Positions 47,748 to 59,900 of a stretch of 64,000 nucleotides of DNA are shown here, in pieces. The DNA is from Oxytricha trifallax. Lineage: Eukaryota; Ciliophora; Spirotrichea; Sporadotrichida; Oxytrichidae. The stretch is from the NCBI GenBank assembly GCA_000711775.1, contig ARYC01017706.1:1-64000 (forward strand). The letters are read 5' to 3'. A program made the translations under genes and the position numbers. Under the pieces are notes generated by a model. The model was not told the origin of the DNA. It did no database searches and worked only from the letters and a program-made list of their open reading frames with translations. Position 1 is the first letter of the stretch. Each line of letters starts with the position of its first letter.

Positions 47748-48593
47748 TATTTACGAATATAAATGTCTGCTTCATATCTTATTACTGTTTATATTTTATA
47801 TTTTAAGACTCATCTATAAGATACACGATTTTTTTGCCAATTAAATTTTCTTAGTGGATTATGACTTGAAATTTCTTTTTTACTTAAAAAAGTGAATTTG
47901 ACTATTTTTATCCTAAAATTTAAATCACAAAAAAATGAAATTTTTGATTTGAATACTGAAGCAGATAACTTGAACTGGGGATTAATTAATTTAAATTATT
48001 CTAAAACAAAATTTAATATATTATTTAAATCATTATTAAAAAGTGATGCGGAGGACATTGATTTTGAAGAGTTAGGATTCTAAAGATCAATAAATAACAC
48101 CTCATGTTAAGATAATTGTGTAATAAATTATTTACATAGTCCTAATTATGTTTAGTAAATGTTGCATATAAAAGTTCAAAATTAAATCCTAAAAAGAATA
48201 AATTTTTCAAATTATTAATGATTTTGAAGGTATTTCTTATAAAAATAATTGTAATTATTAAATACACTAGTTTTATAATTATTTTAATGAGATTCTTTAG
48301 ATTTATAGTTTTCAAAATACTTTATGGAAATTTTGATAATAATTTATTCATTACTTATATAATTAGTTATATGTGTAAGAGTTGGATTAGATTCTGAACA
48401 AAATATTAAGTAAAAATTTGAAATGAAAGCTATTATTAACATTTTTTGTAATTTCTGAATAATGAAGTCATAACTTATAGTGCAGTTTATATTCTCAAAG
48501 ACACTCATATTTATTGATAAAGTATATTTCCGAGATAGTTTCAAACTATTATCGCGTTTTACTATTGTCTTTTGAAATGATTTATGAACTTGA
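47748..48593. other. AT-rich region with one orphan open segment
   Basis: Mostly A/T-rich. A + frame at about 47930-48100 (NEIFDLNTEADNLNWGLINL, DAEDIDFEELGF) looks coding but has no start of its own or partner nearby. It could be a stray gene segment, a germline-limited ORF, or chance. Confidence 0.35.
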
Positions 48594-50091
48594 TCATTGA
48601 AATGAGATTATATTGGTTTAAGAAAAACTATATATTTTTATTTTAGTTCCATTTTATATAAAAAAATTTATTAAATGCTTGTTAATATGTGCAACTTATT
48701 GTTTAATTTAACTTTAATTGATTAAAATATGAAAATATGATAAAAAAATTCTTTGTGTTAATATATTTAAAAATATTGAAATGATCTTTGTTACATGTTC
48801 CTAATTTATTTTCTTGAAGTTATCAGATTTACTTTCAATATCCTCAAGTCTCTCCATAACCTCAACACTGTGAATAATTTGCTTCAGATAATTCTCATTC
48901 AGTTTATGTTATATAAAATAAGCTAAAAATATATGAGGATGAATATAAATCTAACAAAGCCAAATAAAAAATAAATTAGTTTATGATAAAGCTCTAGTAA
49001 CTCCTCAAACTGAATGTCTTCTTCGCACTCATCCTCTTATTTCTCCATGCTTGAAATTTGGCTTTAATTAGATTTCGATCCGTTCAATTCTTAATTTTCA
49101 ATTTGATCTTCAAGCTGAGAAGCGAAATGGAAGAGTGCTCCCACATATGAATATGGCGCCATTTCATGAGCGCCTAAGAGTTATAGTTTCATATCTTCCT
49201 TCACAAATCTATTATTGATGACATGATCTTCTATGAAGTCCATTGCCTCAACAAATGAGAGATTTTTCAGGCACTCAGAAAAAGGCTTTGGTTTTAGAAG
49301 AATTTCAAAGACCTCATCTTCATTTAAGTCGTTAGCGAGCAATAACATAAACTCCAAATTTTTAATGCCCCAATTAGTCTGTTTGAACTTTGAGAAATTC
49401 CACAGATAATTTAGCATTTAGTAGTTTCCTTTGTCTAGAGCCCAGAACAAGATTAGACTTCTAACATGTGTATGTGTAACTTATTATGACAAACTTCTAT
49501 CTCTCTATGATGCAATATTGAATTTGTCGATTTGTCCGAAAGTATAAGTTTCTCCGTTCGGGGTTTTGGAATTGAATTGGCTACCCTGCTCATTATTTCT
49601 ATTAGCACTATTATCTATTATGGACATCTCTGATTCATTGGCCAGACCAGAACTCGATGGGATTTTGCCCGAAAACACCAAGTCCAAATTTGGAATTGAT
49701 TCACAGATCTGTTTGACAACATTCAGTTAATTGTGATAAACAGCTAGATGCAATAAATTCAGATTTTCAGATGGAATAGTTTTGTTCCCAACTTTTAATT
49801 CATACTTACAATAATTTTTTCCACTTCTAATAATTGATTTTACTAATATTTATAATTTGAGTTAACTTTGACTTGTTCTTGTCTGCCTCCAATTTGTGAA
49901 ATATTGACTTAGTACATCTGCAAGTGATATTTAATTAACTCTACATTCCCACTGATGCAGGCATCGATGAGTTGGGTGATAGATGACGTGGGAAGACTTG
50001 GCTTTCTTAAATAATCTCTCACTGCTTTTTCATAGGCATCTTCTGGGTCTTCTTCAATTTGAGTATTTACTATTGTAAGATTCAAAGTCAT
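48594..50091 (-). CDS. Ankyrin-type repeat protein
   Basis: The minus frame starts MTLNLTIVNTQIEEDPED at 50091. ITQLIDACISGNVELIKYHL and LNLLHLAVYHNQLNVVKQIC are typical ankyrin helix pairs; FWALDKGNYQMLNYLWNF and LEFMLLLANDLNEDEVFEIL continue a helical solenoid. The C-terminal part is acidic and coiled (FASQLEDQIENQELNG, VEVMERLEDIESK). One IES (48901-48977, pointer CATAAACT) is resolved; a short gap near 49800-49920 is unresolved. The last clear coding residues are near 48812 and the first TGA in that frame is 48594, so the 3' end is uncertain. Ankyrin repeats mediate protein binding; the partner is unknown. Confidence 0.6.
48901..48977. other. IES, 77 bp, pointer CATAAACT (minus sense)
   Basis: AGTTTATG on + at 48901-48908 and 48978-48985. 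Removal joins LLELYHKL to NENYLKQIIHSVE in frame. Confidence 0.8.
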
Positions 50092-50244
50092 TGTAAAAAT
50101 AAATCGAAATTTTTATTTAGCTTAATTTTCATTAATTAATTACAAAAAATCAAAGCTTTTTGTTTAAAAAATTAATACAAATTTAAGATTACCCTTAATA
50201 AAGGTATATTCCAAGATTGGTTAAGTATAATTAATATTTTTTTC

Positions 50245-50757
50245 TCAATTAAATGGGAATTTAAAGCACTACAAATTAATACTCACATATTCAGTTTTTA
50301 AAGCCTGTTTGCTTTTAAAATTATTAATAATGCTTGGTATTTTAAAGTTCTTGTATTCTGGTAATAATAAATAATTAAACGTCAATAATATAAATCCTTA
50401 CTGTGAGTGAATTATAAAGCTTGGGGAGTCAACATTTATGGATCTTAGGTCTGGAATGATTTTAATCTCTGATGTGGCATTTTAGCCAACTACTTTTGCT
50501 CGGTCTATATGCTTTTGACAATATTATTAATTTAATATATTTCAATAGATTTATTGCTATTATAATTTCATAAATATATTTATACTATTTTTGACAGGTG
50601 ATTCATCGAAATCTCCAGCTAATTAAGGCATAGGATCTTACTTCCCTCTCTTATTTTTCTTGCCTCTCTTCTCAATTGTAGGTTTTTCTGGTTTAAATTT
50701 CTTTTTAGAAACTGACATAAAGTGAGCCTTTTTGCCTGTAGACACGCACTTTCCCAT
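50245..50757 (-). CDS. Small basic protein with N-myristoylation-like start
   Basis: The minus frame starts MGKCVSTGKKAHFMSVSKKK at 50757: Gly2 with Ser6 and Cys4 fits an N-myristoylation plus palmitoylation signal. It continues EKRGKKNKRGKQDPMPQ. An AT-rich gap (about 50590-50520) precedes QKQLAKMPHQRLKSFQTQD, and a GT...AG gap near 50400-50350 leads to NFKIPSIINNFKSKQAL and TGA 50245-50247. The exon joins are tentative. A membrane-attached small protein is a reasonable inference; the family is unknown. Confidence 0.5.
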
Positions 50758-50891
50758 ATTTAACTTATTAATTTTGTTATTAAAATTATTATTGATGCTA
50801 TAGATAGAATTTATGATATTATTATTTAATTTGAAAAAAAACTTATAAAAGCATAAATATACTGTTTAAAATACAAATCTTCCAACAACAA

Positions 50892-53620
50892 ATGGAAGTT
50901 CTATTTTTAGGTGATATTTCTTCTGAGGATATATTCTCTATTTAAACAGTCAAATATAACAAATCTGCAAAAAAATTGATTAGATTACTGCTTATAAACT
51001 AAAAATGATTAAAATAATTATGATATAATATCCAAAATGGTTTTCTATTAATAAATATAGAATTTTATGAAAAATAATTCAAGAAATGTATAAAAGGATT
51101 CCAATTACAATAAGAAAATATTACGTATTCAGCATTTAGTAAAATTAAATAAAATGAATCTTTATTTCAAGTTAATAAAGTTTTTTTAAAAAATTAACAA
51201 ATCAACATAATCTATGTGGCATTTGTATGAAATTAGAGATGGCAGATAATTCTTAGAATTTTTATTACATTTTTGGATTAATTTAAGATCATAAATAATA
51301 ATTAAAACTGCATAAAATTCTAATAAGAAGAATTTTAAATTAATTAAAGAGTAGAATATAACTTTTAAAATATATTATAACTAAATTTTGATCAATAACA
51401 TTTTTTAATTATTTATATTTTATTCATAAATTTTAGAATTTACTTAATTAATGAAACTCTTATTATGTATAATTTCACAAAAGATTTAGAAATCAATTCC
51501 CATGAATCTAATTATAAATTGCGGAATTATCTAAATTTAAATCATTTTCAAATATATTTATAATTATACGTAAATGAGACTCTAAAATTTAAAGCATGAA
51601 AACTAAACTGAAGCCAATTAACATTTCAAATAATAGCCTATTCCCAAAGCCATTATTAAACCTTTTAATTTTGAAGAAGGTAATATTTAACAAACTACTC
51701 CAAAATAGAATTAACTCGAAATTAAATCTGAAATGATACATAGCGGTGACTCTTGTTTTGTTATAAATTCAATAATTAATGAAAAAATTAAATAATCACT
51801 TTTTTAATTTAATATAATTTGACTCATCCTTAAGAAACCTAGATCTAACTTCATCATTACTATAAAAAAGTGAGAGTTCAGATAAACAATCTTCAGAATT
51901 TTCACAAGATCAATTTTCAAGCAGCTCTTTGACTATTTCTCAACAATTAGATTATATGAAATATAAACTAAATAGAAAGTACTATATATCTAGTATTTCG
52001 TCTGTGGACTTGGTGAGTCTCGAGAATATTCAAAGATTTCAGTATTGCAGAAAAACTTTTGAACTTGGAAAAATAATTTAAAAGAAATAAGTTATAAATC
52101 AAAATCGTGGCAGTTAAAGTTTGCCAATTTAAATGATCTTGGGCTCATTCGACAGGGAATTTAAATATTAGCTGGACTTTATTATTAACGGTACTATTTT
52201 ATCGCATCCCTGTAGCGAGATAACTTCCCTTTAATTAAAAACATCTAAATTCATAAATTATACCCTCGAATTAAACCCAAGTTATCTCTCTCCAGGGATG
52301 CAATAATATAGTATCGCCAATAATTAAGTCCAGCCAATTTTAAATTCCCTGTCGAATGAGCTCAAGATCGTTTAAATTGGCCAACTTTAACTGCCACGAT
52401 TTTGATTTATAACTAATTTATTTTAAATTGTTTTTCCAAATTCTAAAGTATTTCTACAATAATATAAAGATATTTTAGCTTCAAGTTAAGTTTAAAATTA
52501 TGATTTGGATGAGAGTGAGATTATTGAGATTAGCACTAGATTGAGATTATAAAAGGAAACTTAACTGTAAACTGTGCTGTCCAATGAAAATAATAAGCGA
52601 TATCTATAGGATTTAGAGTATGTGGATCAAGTGTACAGTCAATTATTCAATTAATCTCTTAGTGATCCAGATAATACCAGTATGATACAGAAAAATGAAG
52701 TAAAAATAGATGAACTTTAAAATATAGCAAATTAAAATACTGAAAAGCTTATATAATCATTGAAAGATTAATAAAGTAAGGTGTCGGACAAGCAAGATGA
52801 AGAAATAGTTGATAAATTCATTAAATAATTGAACAAAGGTATTCTCGATACATCCAACTAGTTTAAGAAAAACATTGTAATCGTAGTTATATAATTTATT
52901 TATTTAAAAATTAAGGCTATGTATTAAATTAAAAATTCATTAATTCTAATTTTAATAATAAACATGTTGCCAAGTGATCATGCCTAATCTTTTGAATTAA
53001 ACTTTGAAGCTAAATAGCTACAAAAAAATGTAGAGATAATGAAAATGGAATAAATTTTTAAGAAACCATCGGGTGGAAATTAAGAGAATTTTGATATTTT
53101 AGATAGTGATTTAATTCTAAGCTATGGTAATATCCATCCTATGCTCTTAAAGAATCCTCTCTCCTAAAATGATCAATTAAATATAATTTATTTTAAATAC
53201 AGGCCAATTTATTTGGGAAATTGTAATTCAATTAATTTTAATCAAGAGAGTGACAAGTAACTTGATAAATATAGATCATTTTTACACAGATAGCTAAACC
53301 ACATAAATTCATTCCTTCACGAAAATCCTGATGCCATATCCTACCTTTAATCCTAACCCCAAAACCCCTTTGCCCAAATAAACACCTCATTCTAGAACTT
53401 AAACTCTTCATCCTCAATATTAAATGAATAGCATTAGAGTTAATCAGATTTAGAGCTAGCTATAGTGGCACTTTTGTTAAGATATGAGTTGCTAAGGAAA
53501 CGCAGATATTACAATGAATTTATTAATACTTAAAATGTGAAGCCAACCAAAATTATCAAGGATCTTGCAATAAGAGTCATCAGGGAACATAAACGCATGG
53601 AGAAGAGATTCTAAAAATGA
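50892..53620 (+). CDS. Coiled-coil protein, gene containing a MITE-like element
   Basis: A possible first segment MEVLFLGDISSEDIFSIQT at 50892 is followed by about 600 bp of AT-rich DNA. Clear coding: KAIIKPFNFEEGNIQQTTPK (about 51650), SESSDKQSSEFSQDQF to FELGKIIQKK (51870-52085), YDLDESEIIEISTRLRLQKE to FKKNI (52500-52880), MLPSDHAQSFELNFEAKQ to KRRYYNEFINTQNV and KRMEKRFQK before TGA 53618-53620. The middle is coiled coil. The MITE-like copy 2 (52090-52414) lies in the gap between the second and third blocks. The C-terminal region (DLELAIVALLLRYELLRKRR) is helical. Not recognised. The link of the first segment to the rest is uncertain. Confidence 0.55.
52090..52414. mobile_element. MITE-like palindromic element, copy 2 (inside an IES)
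   Basis: Terminal inverted repeats of over 100 bp: the left end AGTTATAAATCAAAATCGTG is answered by CACGATTTTGATTTATAACT at the right end, and arms stay paired to about 52235 and 52280 with few mismatches. The right arm matches copy 1 (14314-14623). No ORF. The element falls in a non-coding gap between two coding blocks of the 50892-53620 gene, so it must be removed as, or as part of, an IES or intron. Confidence 0.8.
53357..53368 (+). repeat. Interstitial telomere-like C4A4C4 in coding sequence
   Basis: CCCCAAAACCCC preceded by CCTAA; here it is read SQPQNPF, a different reading frame from the copy at 15657. Confidence 0.8.
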
Positions 53621-53814
53621 ATAGATATAGAGTTAGCCAATAAATATATTAAATTAGTTTGATTCATTACTGATAAAGATACTTGAAACTACTTAGATTT
53701 ATAAATTTGATAATCAGTGATATTTTTGATTGAGTTGATGGTAATTTAGTAATCCTTAATTTTTTAATTTTAAACTTAATTATTAATCTAAATTTATATA
53801 AATTTAAATTAAAA

Positions 53815-55399
53815 ATGGAACACCATGATCACCATCATGACTGCAATCATGACCATGAGCATCTCCATGAAGACTGCTGTAGTTATTGGAATTATGCAAC
53901 CTACGCAATTTTAACAATATTTCTCCTAAAAATGATTAGCAGCTATTTACCAAAGAAAAATCTCAAATTTAAGGGGTCAAATGGGGAAAAAGTTAGAATA
54001 CTAAACTCAAAAATGACATCAAATGCTAATTGAAATTAAATATGTACAAATAAGTCTAGAATATTACTTGTTTATATAAGTTTAATAACTGGAGGAGCAC
54101 AGGGTATAGGCAAACATCTAGCTGAATTAATAACTTTATAGAATAAAAACGACATTTAACTAATTATCTTAGACATCAATCAATAATTAGGCTAATAAAC
54201 AGGTAAGTTAAAACTATTATTAGATCAAATCATTTCTCTTAAAATTACTATAAATTCTCATGAATAATTAAGAAATTAAAATAATCCTTTTTATAGTATA
54301 GGAGTTATAATAAATAACTGGGATAATAGAGAAAAATATCAGATTCCTTGCTATTGATATTAGTGATTACAATATGTTTGATTTGCAGTATAATTTTTAC
54401 TAATTAAATTTATTATAAATCAAACTAGAAGAAGCTTGGAAGATTATAATCCATGAGTTTGGATATGTAAATATTTTGGTAAATAATGCAGCTAGAGTTA
54501 TTGGTAAAAGATTCAAGGATATGGCATTCAAATTTATTTTATATATAAATTTATAAGAGCCCTATATGTTACTTAACGTAGAGTTTTTATCAAGTTTTTA
54601 TTGTTAAATAAATTTAAATTCAAAGACTTTGAAAGAACAATGCAAATAAATTTCCTGCCTACAGTTTAACTGACAAAACTTTTCCTTTCCCAACCTCAAC
54701 TCATTTAATCATAAACACGTGGACAATTTCACTTAGTGAATGTTAATTCGATTGCTGGGCATATTAGCAGTGCTTTTAACAGTGATTACTCAGCAGGAAA
54801 ATTTGCTCTACATGGATTCACATCATCTCTTAGATAAGGTAAGTAAAGTTTAAGAATAGATTTTATGTGAAATTTACAGCTTTGTTAAAAAAGCGACACT
54901 GATAAATTCTTTAATTGACAACTACCATGGTCGAAGATGTTTATTAAATTATTACATAGAAATGATTGATGACTACCCTAAATTAGTTATGACTAATATC
55001 TATCCTTATCATGTAAATACTGGAATGTTTGAGGGCTTCAATCCTAGACTTTCTTTGTAAGTAGTTTTATTATATTTTTATCATTTATTCATTAAAGAAT
55101 ATCCATTATTACATATTTATCTTTTTATTTGATGATTCATGATTAGCTATAGATTAATACCAACACTCGATCAGAAATACGTGGCCAAGAGAATCTATGA
55201 AGCTATTTGTGAAAATGAGGCTGAAGTATATGTGTGGTGGTATATAATCTACATAAAAATGATATGTGATTGGCTTCCCTACAGATTCATTTGGTGGTTC
55301 ATTAACTTCAGCACTAGTTAAAATACACATTAAAACAAAAATGAATTGAAAAATTTTACAAAAAAACTCTTAGATATATTTAATTATTTTGTTAAGTGA
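53815..55399 (+). CDS. Short-chain dehydrogenase/reductase, RDH10/HSD17B11-like (SDR16C)
   Basis: Starts MEHHDHHHDCNHDHEHLHED at 53815, then one membrane helix (YATYAILTIFLLKMIS) and PKKNLKFKG. After a 63-bp IES (53994-54056) comes SLITGGAQGIGKHLAELI (the TGxxxGxG NAD(P) motif), FLAIDISDYN, FGYVNILVNNAARVIGKRF (NNAA motif), FERTMQINFLPTV, NVNSIAGHISSAFNSDYSAG followed by KFALHGF (catalytic Ser and YxxxK), NIYPYHVNTGMFEGFNPRL (the SDR16C VNTGMF motif) and a C-terminal hydrophobic hairpin (WWYIIYIKMICDWLPYRFIW) ending TGA 55397-55399. Family members oxidise or reduce retinoids, steroids or fatty alcohols at ER or lipid droplets. The His-rich start is not usual for the family. Other introns/IESs are near 54200-54330, 54380-54420, 54540-54615, 54840-54960 and 55060-55140. 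Confidence 0.8.
53994..54056. other. IES, 63 bp, pointer TAGAATA
   Basis: TAGAATA at 53994-54000 and 54057-54063. Removal joins NGEKVRI to LLVYISLITGGAQG and avoids the TGA at 54031. Confidence 0.75.
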
Positions 55400-56903
55400 T
55401 GGAATGAAGACGTTTAAGGGGAGATCCAACTACTAAGTATCAATTGCAGATAAGGGAGGGGATAAATTATATTAATTTTAAAAGCTATCTGATTTTAACT
55501 CTATATTTCTTAAAATTCTAACAAAGGTTAATTACAAATTGATCAAAGTTAGTATATAGTGTTTTTAATTTTAAAACTAGTTTAAATAGATAATTGGATA
55601 AAAACGGTTAAGGTTGTGTTTATTTTTTTATCAGAAAGTTTAAATTATTTAATCTTTTTTTTTAAAAACGATTAAATAAGGATTATAAATTCTAAGATTA
55701 TTTGATTTTATATGAATTTATTTTTAAAAATAAATTAAAATTCCCACAAATTTATTAATTAATAATTGAGATAGTTATTGCAAAACATTAGTGAAAAAAA
55801 GTGTTTTTTAATTTTAATGAGATTTTTACTTGATAAATATAAATACATGCAAAACAAATTGTATTCCAAATATAGAATATTTTACTTCATTACGATTTTT
55901 TTACAAACTCTTAGTAAGCTTTACTTATGATAATTTAGATTAATAGGAAAAAAATCTTTATTTAATCAAAAATAACTTGTAATATTGCTAAATTGAATTA
56001 AGACTGCACTCCCAAGAAAAAAAGAATAAATGATATTTTTAAAATCAAGAATCAAAAGATTAAAGAGATTTAATTATGAGTTCAAAATACTAATATTACA
56101 AAAATACTTTATATCTTATCTCATTATTATTCATTATAATTTTTAAATTTTCTAATCTTTAAGATAAATATTTACTACTCCAATTTTAGTTTTTTAAATC
56201 AAGCATAGATAATCATAGTTAAATATTATTTAATTTTCACTATGAATCAAATTATGAAATAATAATGATAAATAAAAAATTTACAAAGTGTTTAAACTTA
56301 AATAGTTAAAATTATTTTCTAATATAACTCGAGTATAATTGAGTTGGGCAAATAAATTAATATAATTATTATAATTTAACTTTAATTAGATTAGTTTTTC
56401 GAATTTATGGCATTTTTCAAAAGATAAATCAAAGCTTTAAATTTCTTAAAAATTCAGATAATTGTAGATTTAATTAACTTATAATATTTCCAGACATAGG
56501 AAAAAATCAAGCAGCAAATAATTAGCAAATGTCAATTATTTGACTTCTAAAAAAGAATATAACACAAGCACTATTATTAAAATTATATTTCTTTATATAT
56601 TCAAATTAAAAATTCAAACTTTAACCAATTTATACTAGTCTTACAATAAATATGTCGATAATTTAAATATGAAATAATATTATTGTTTGAATAAATTAGA
56701 ATTTATTATTTTATTGAGTAAAATAATCTAAAAATTTAAATTAAAATTTTTTAACAATAATATACCTAACCTATAAATTGCATACTTATAATAATTAATT
56801 AGGTAGAGTATATGATCTATATAAAATTAAATTAATTAATTTGTATTTTTCCTTGATAAAAGTCTATTAGTTTTATAGCAAAAATTAGAAAGAGAAATGT
56901 TTG

Positions 56904-56944
<41 letters not shown>

Positions 56945-56997
56945 CCAATTAATTTTAACAAATAATATATTGAGTGAGATCCTTAAATAAATAAGGT
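55400..56997. other. 1.6-kb AT-rich gene-free stretch
   Basis: No convincing coding signal on either strand. Contains an alternating AT microsatellite at about 56909-56942. It may be intergenic germline-limited DNA plus the 5' flank of the PAS gene. Confidence 0.5.
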
Positions 56998-59900
56998 ATG
57001 AAAGAGAAAAATATTGGCAAGAGTAGCACCTCGGCGGACAACGAGCGAGAAAAAACGTCCTACGAAAAGTTTGAGGAGGAGATCAAGGGCACTATCTTTA
57101 ATGTCCTATATGTACTCCTCAAAGATGACGAGACTTCACATTGGAAGCATATTCACAAATATAAATAAATGAAAGTTATTTTGATAGATTCTTATAACAT
57201 GGTATTATTTATCAAAATACTATTTCAATGAATTATTATTAAAAATTAAATACATAATCAAATAAATTAGAATTGTGTTTATTAAATTATACCAGTTTGA
57301 TTAATTCAATTTAATTATATCAGTAAAAAAGATTAAATCAAACGTAAATTCTAGAATCAACATAACAAAATGAAGAAATATTATTCGCAAATTGAGTCAT
57401 AATTAACATCTATTTCGCTTACGGAAAAACTTTAGGTGTATCGAGATGTCACTAATCACTATCCTAGAATTTCAAAGAGGGCTTCCCACTATCTTTACTA
57501 GAATTTCAATAATTACACAGGATTCATTTAACATTTTGGCAATGAAATTTCTTCGCTCAACCTTAGCTGCTATACTTTTCAAGTTTTTGAATTGAACTTA
57601 TGATACCAGTTCTCACTGGGCTGGATCTTACTCTTGAGGTTCGCAATCTTTAATGAATTATTTTTCTAAGAGACTAAATCTTTGCAGGAACCTTATTAAT
57701 TGCAAAAGTAACCATATTTAAACTAATTCATTATGGTCTAATTATACCTGTCTTTCATAATAACTATTTTATGAAAGTAAGCTGTTAAAATTATGAAAAA
57801 GTATAGATTGCAAAAATCTCAAGCCTTCCCCAATGCATATCTTAACCTTATCTAATAACTTTTATTTTTAATCATAGATTGTGTTGATCCTATTTGACTT
57901 TTTCTAAATTTACTATTTTTCATTCTCCGAAACAGTAAGTTATTTGGTTTAAATGCCATTTTCACTTTATTATTAATTGTCTATTTATCAACTAATATGG
58001 CATATGCATTGACAAACAGCTTATTTTCTCGATTGCATTTCATAAAGTTTTTAGATTTTTATATTTTTGATTAAAAATTCAATCAATATTTATGAATTAT
58101 TTAAGGTTTGAGACATAATTTAAATTGCATTGCTTTAACTGAAAAATTAAGATTCTATCGATTTCAAATGTTTATAGGCCCATTTTCCATGGAAGTCAGA
58201 CAGCGTATTGAGCTATGTGCAAGTGTTTTTGAACTTCTTTTAAATTAATTATTGGCTTGGAAAGCTTGACACCACAACTTACCTGGTCTTCTTCTATTCC
58301 TAAATCATAGTGTAAATCTTTGTTAATAATTGCAGTGAATTATCACTATATATATATATATTTGCGCAATACATCTGCATATTCATAATTTGCTTGGTTA
58401 TTTTGGACATATTTTATGTATCGTACAGCTTCAGCAAGAAAAAGTTCTCTTTTGTGTGGCCCTTGCAAGCTCTTAGAAGTGTTTGCGGTCTGTTCGTAAC
58501 AGTCCTCTTCCTCCCTCTACTTGGTAAGTTCAACTTTATTTAATAAAATAAATATGTTTAATATAATATTCTCCCATATTAAGGGGTAAATTAAAAAATA
58601 ATGCGATTATTATTAATAAACTTCTCTTTATATAGAGGTGTAAAATAAAATTTAACAGAAATCTCATAATCAGCAAAATACAAAATTCTTAAATGGCTAG
58701 TTTTACATTAATAGACTCCATTTTCTTTAAAAGCCTAATTCATTTTAAACTTTCTGATTAATTTTAACTAAGAAAATGGGCTAAAAATTTATAGTGCATA
58801 ACTAAATTTTAATAGTTAACCTCTAAATGTTTGTATATGATTTATAAAAATAGGAATGATATTTCTTAGAATTTTCAGTTACCCATATATTAAACTTTGC
58901 TTAAAATTTGAAGTAAATTATATTTTAGTTTTAGCTCAATTTTATTATATATATATAAAATAAATTTTTACTTTTAGAGACTTTCACATCTATGATACAT
59001 TAATCAAATTTTAATGATTTAAGGTATTAATAAAAACTTTCATAAATATAAATTGTCATGCTCACGATGGACATTAGATCAATACTTTATTCCCAAGTAT
59101 GATATGCTGGACAGGTATGCACATTATCCATGCAACTTTCTCATTTGTGGTATCGTTCATTTTCATCATCATTTGTATCATTGTGTCGCTCACCTACTTT
59201 GATTTCTTAAAAATTATTATTCAGTAGTGTTCATTTCTTTGGTAAAAAAAGGTTTATAATAACTATTATGATTCGCAAAGTGCATCACATGATATTACCT
59301 CAAAGGTAAATTCAAGAGCTGAGGTTTTTGTTATTTCTTTGAAAATTGCTCTAACTTACTTATGGGTATTTTTGGGAACTCCAACTTATTAGTGGCTACT
59401 TATAGTCTGCTTACTCATTCTTTCATTCACTGCCTATTCTAATTTCAGAAATAACTGGCCATTCTTTAATGATAAAATGAATAAGTTCTTCTGTGTTCTA
59501 ACTGGAGTTTTTCTCTGGGCTAATTTCTGTGTTTTTATTGCTAAGGTTCTTGAAAACACTTAATTCAGTGGATCTCTACAACTTTACTTTTTGGGTTTAC
59601 CTTTGGTAATTGGTTTAATTATTTTTGACAAGGATGAAAGAGTAAAGCTACTTCTAAAGAACATCAATAATTTCCAAAGAGGGGAAGAAGTAGCACTATA
59701 GATAAGATTCTTATTGCACTTGATTACTACCAAAGATCATAATAGAAAGAATGCAATAATACTCAAAGGTTACATTTATCATCATGAAGATTCATGCCCT
59801 AATTAAGAATGCTAATTAAAGTTGTATAAGAACGGCTTAATTTCTAACTCAAAGAACAAGAAACAGACTAAAAAGCATGCCTAAATATCTCAAAACTATG

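Noticed and set aside
48344-48544. 66-residue minus ORF
   Set aside because: AT-rich, no link to neighbouring coding blocks, composition expected by chance.
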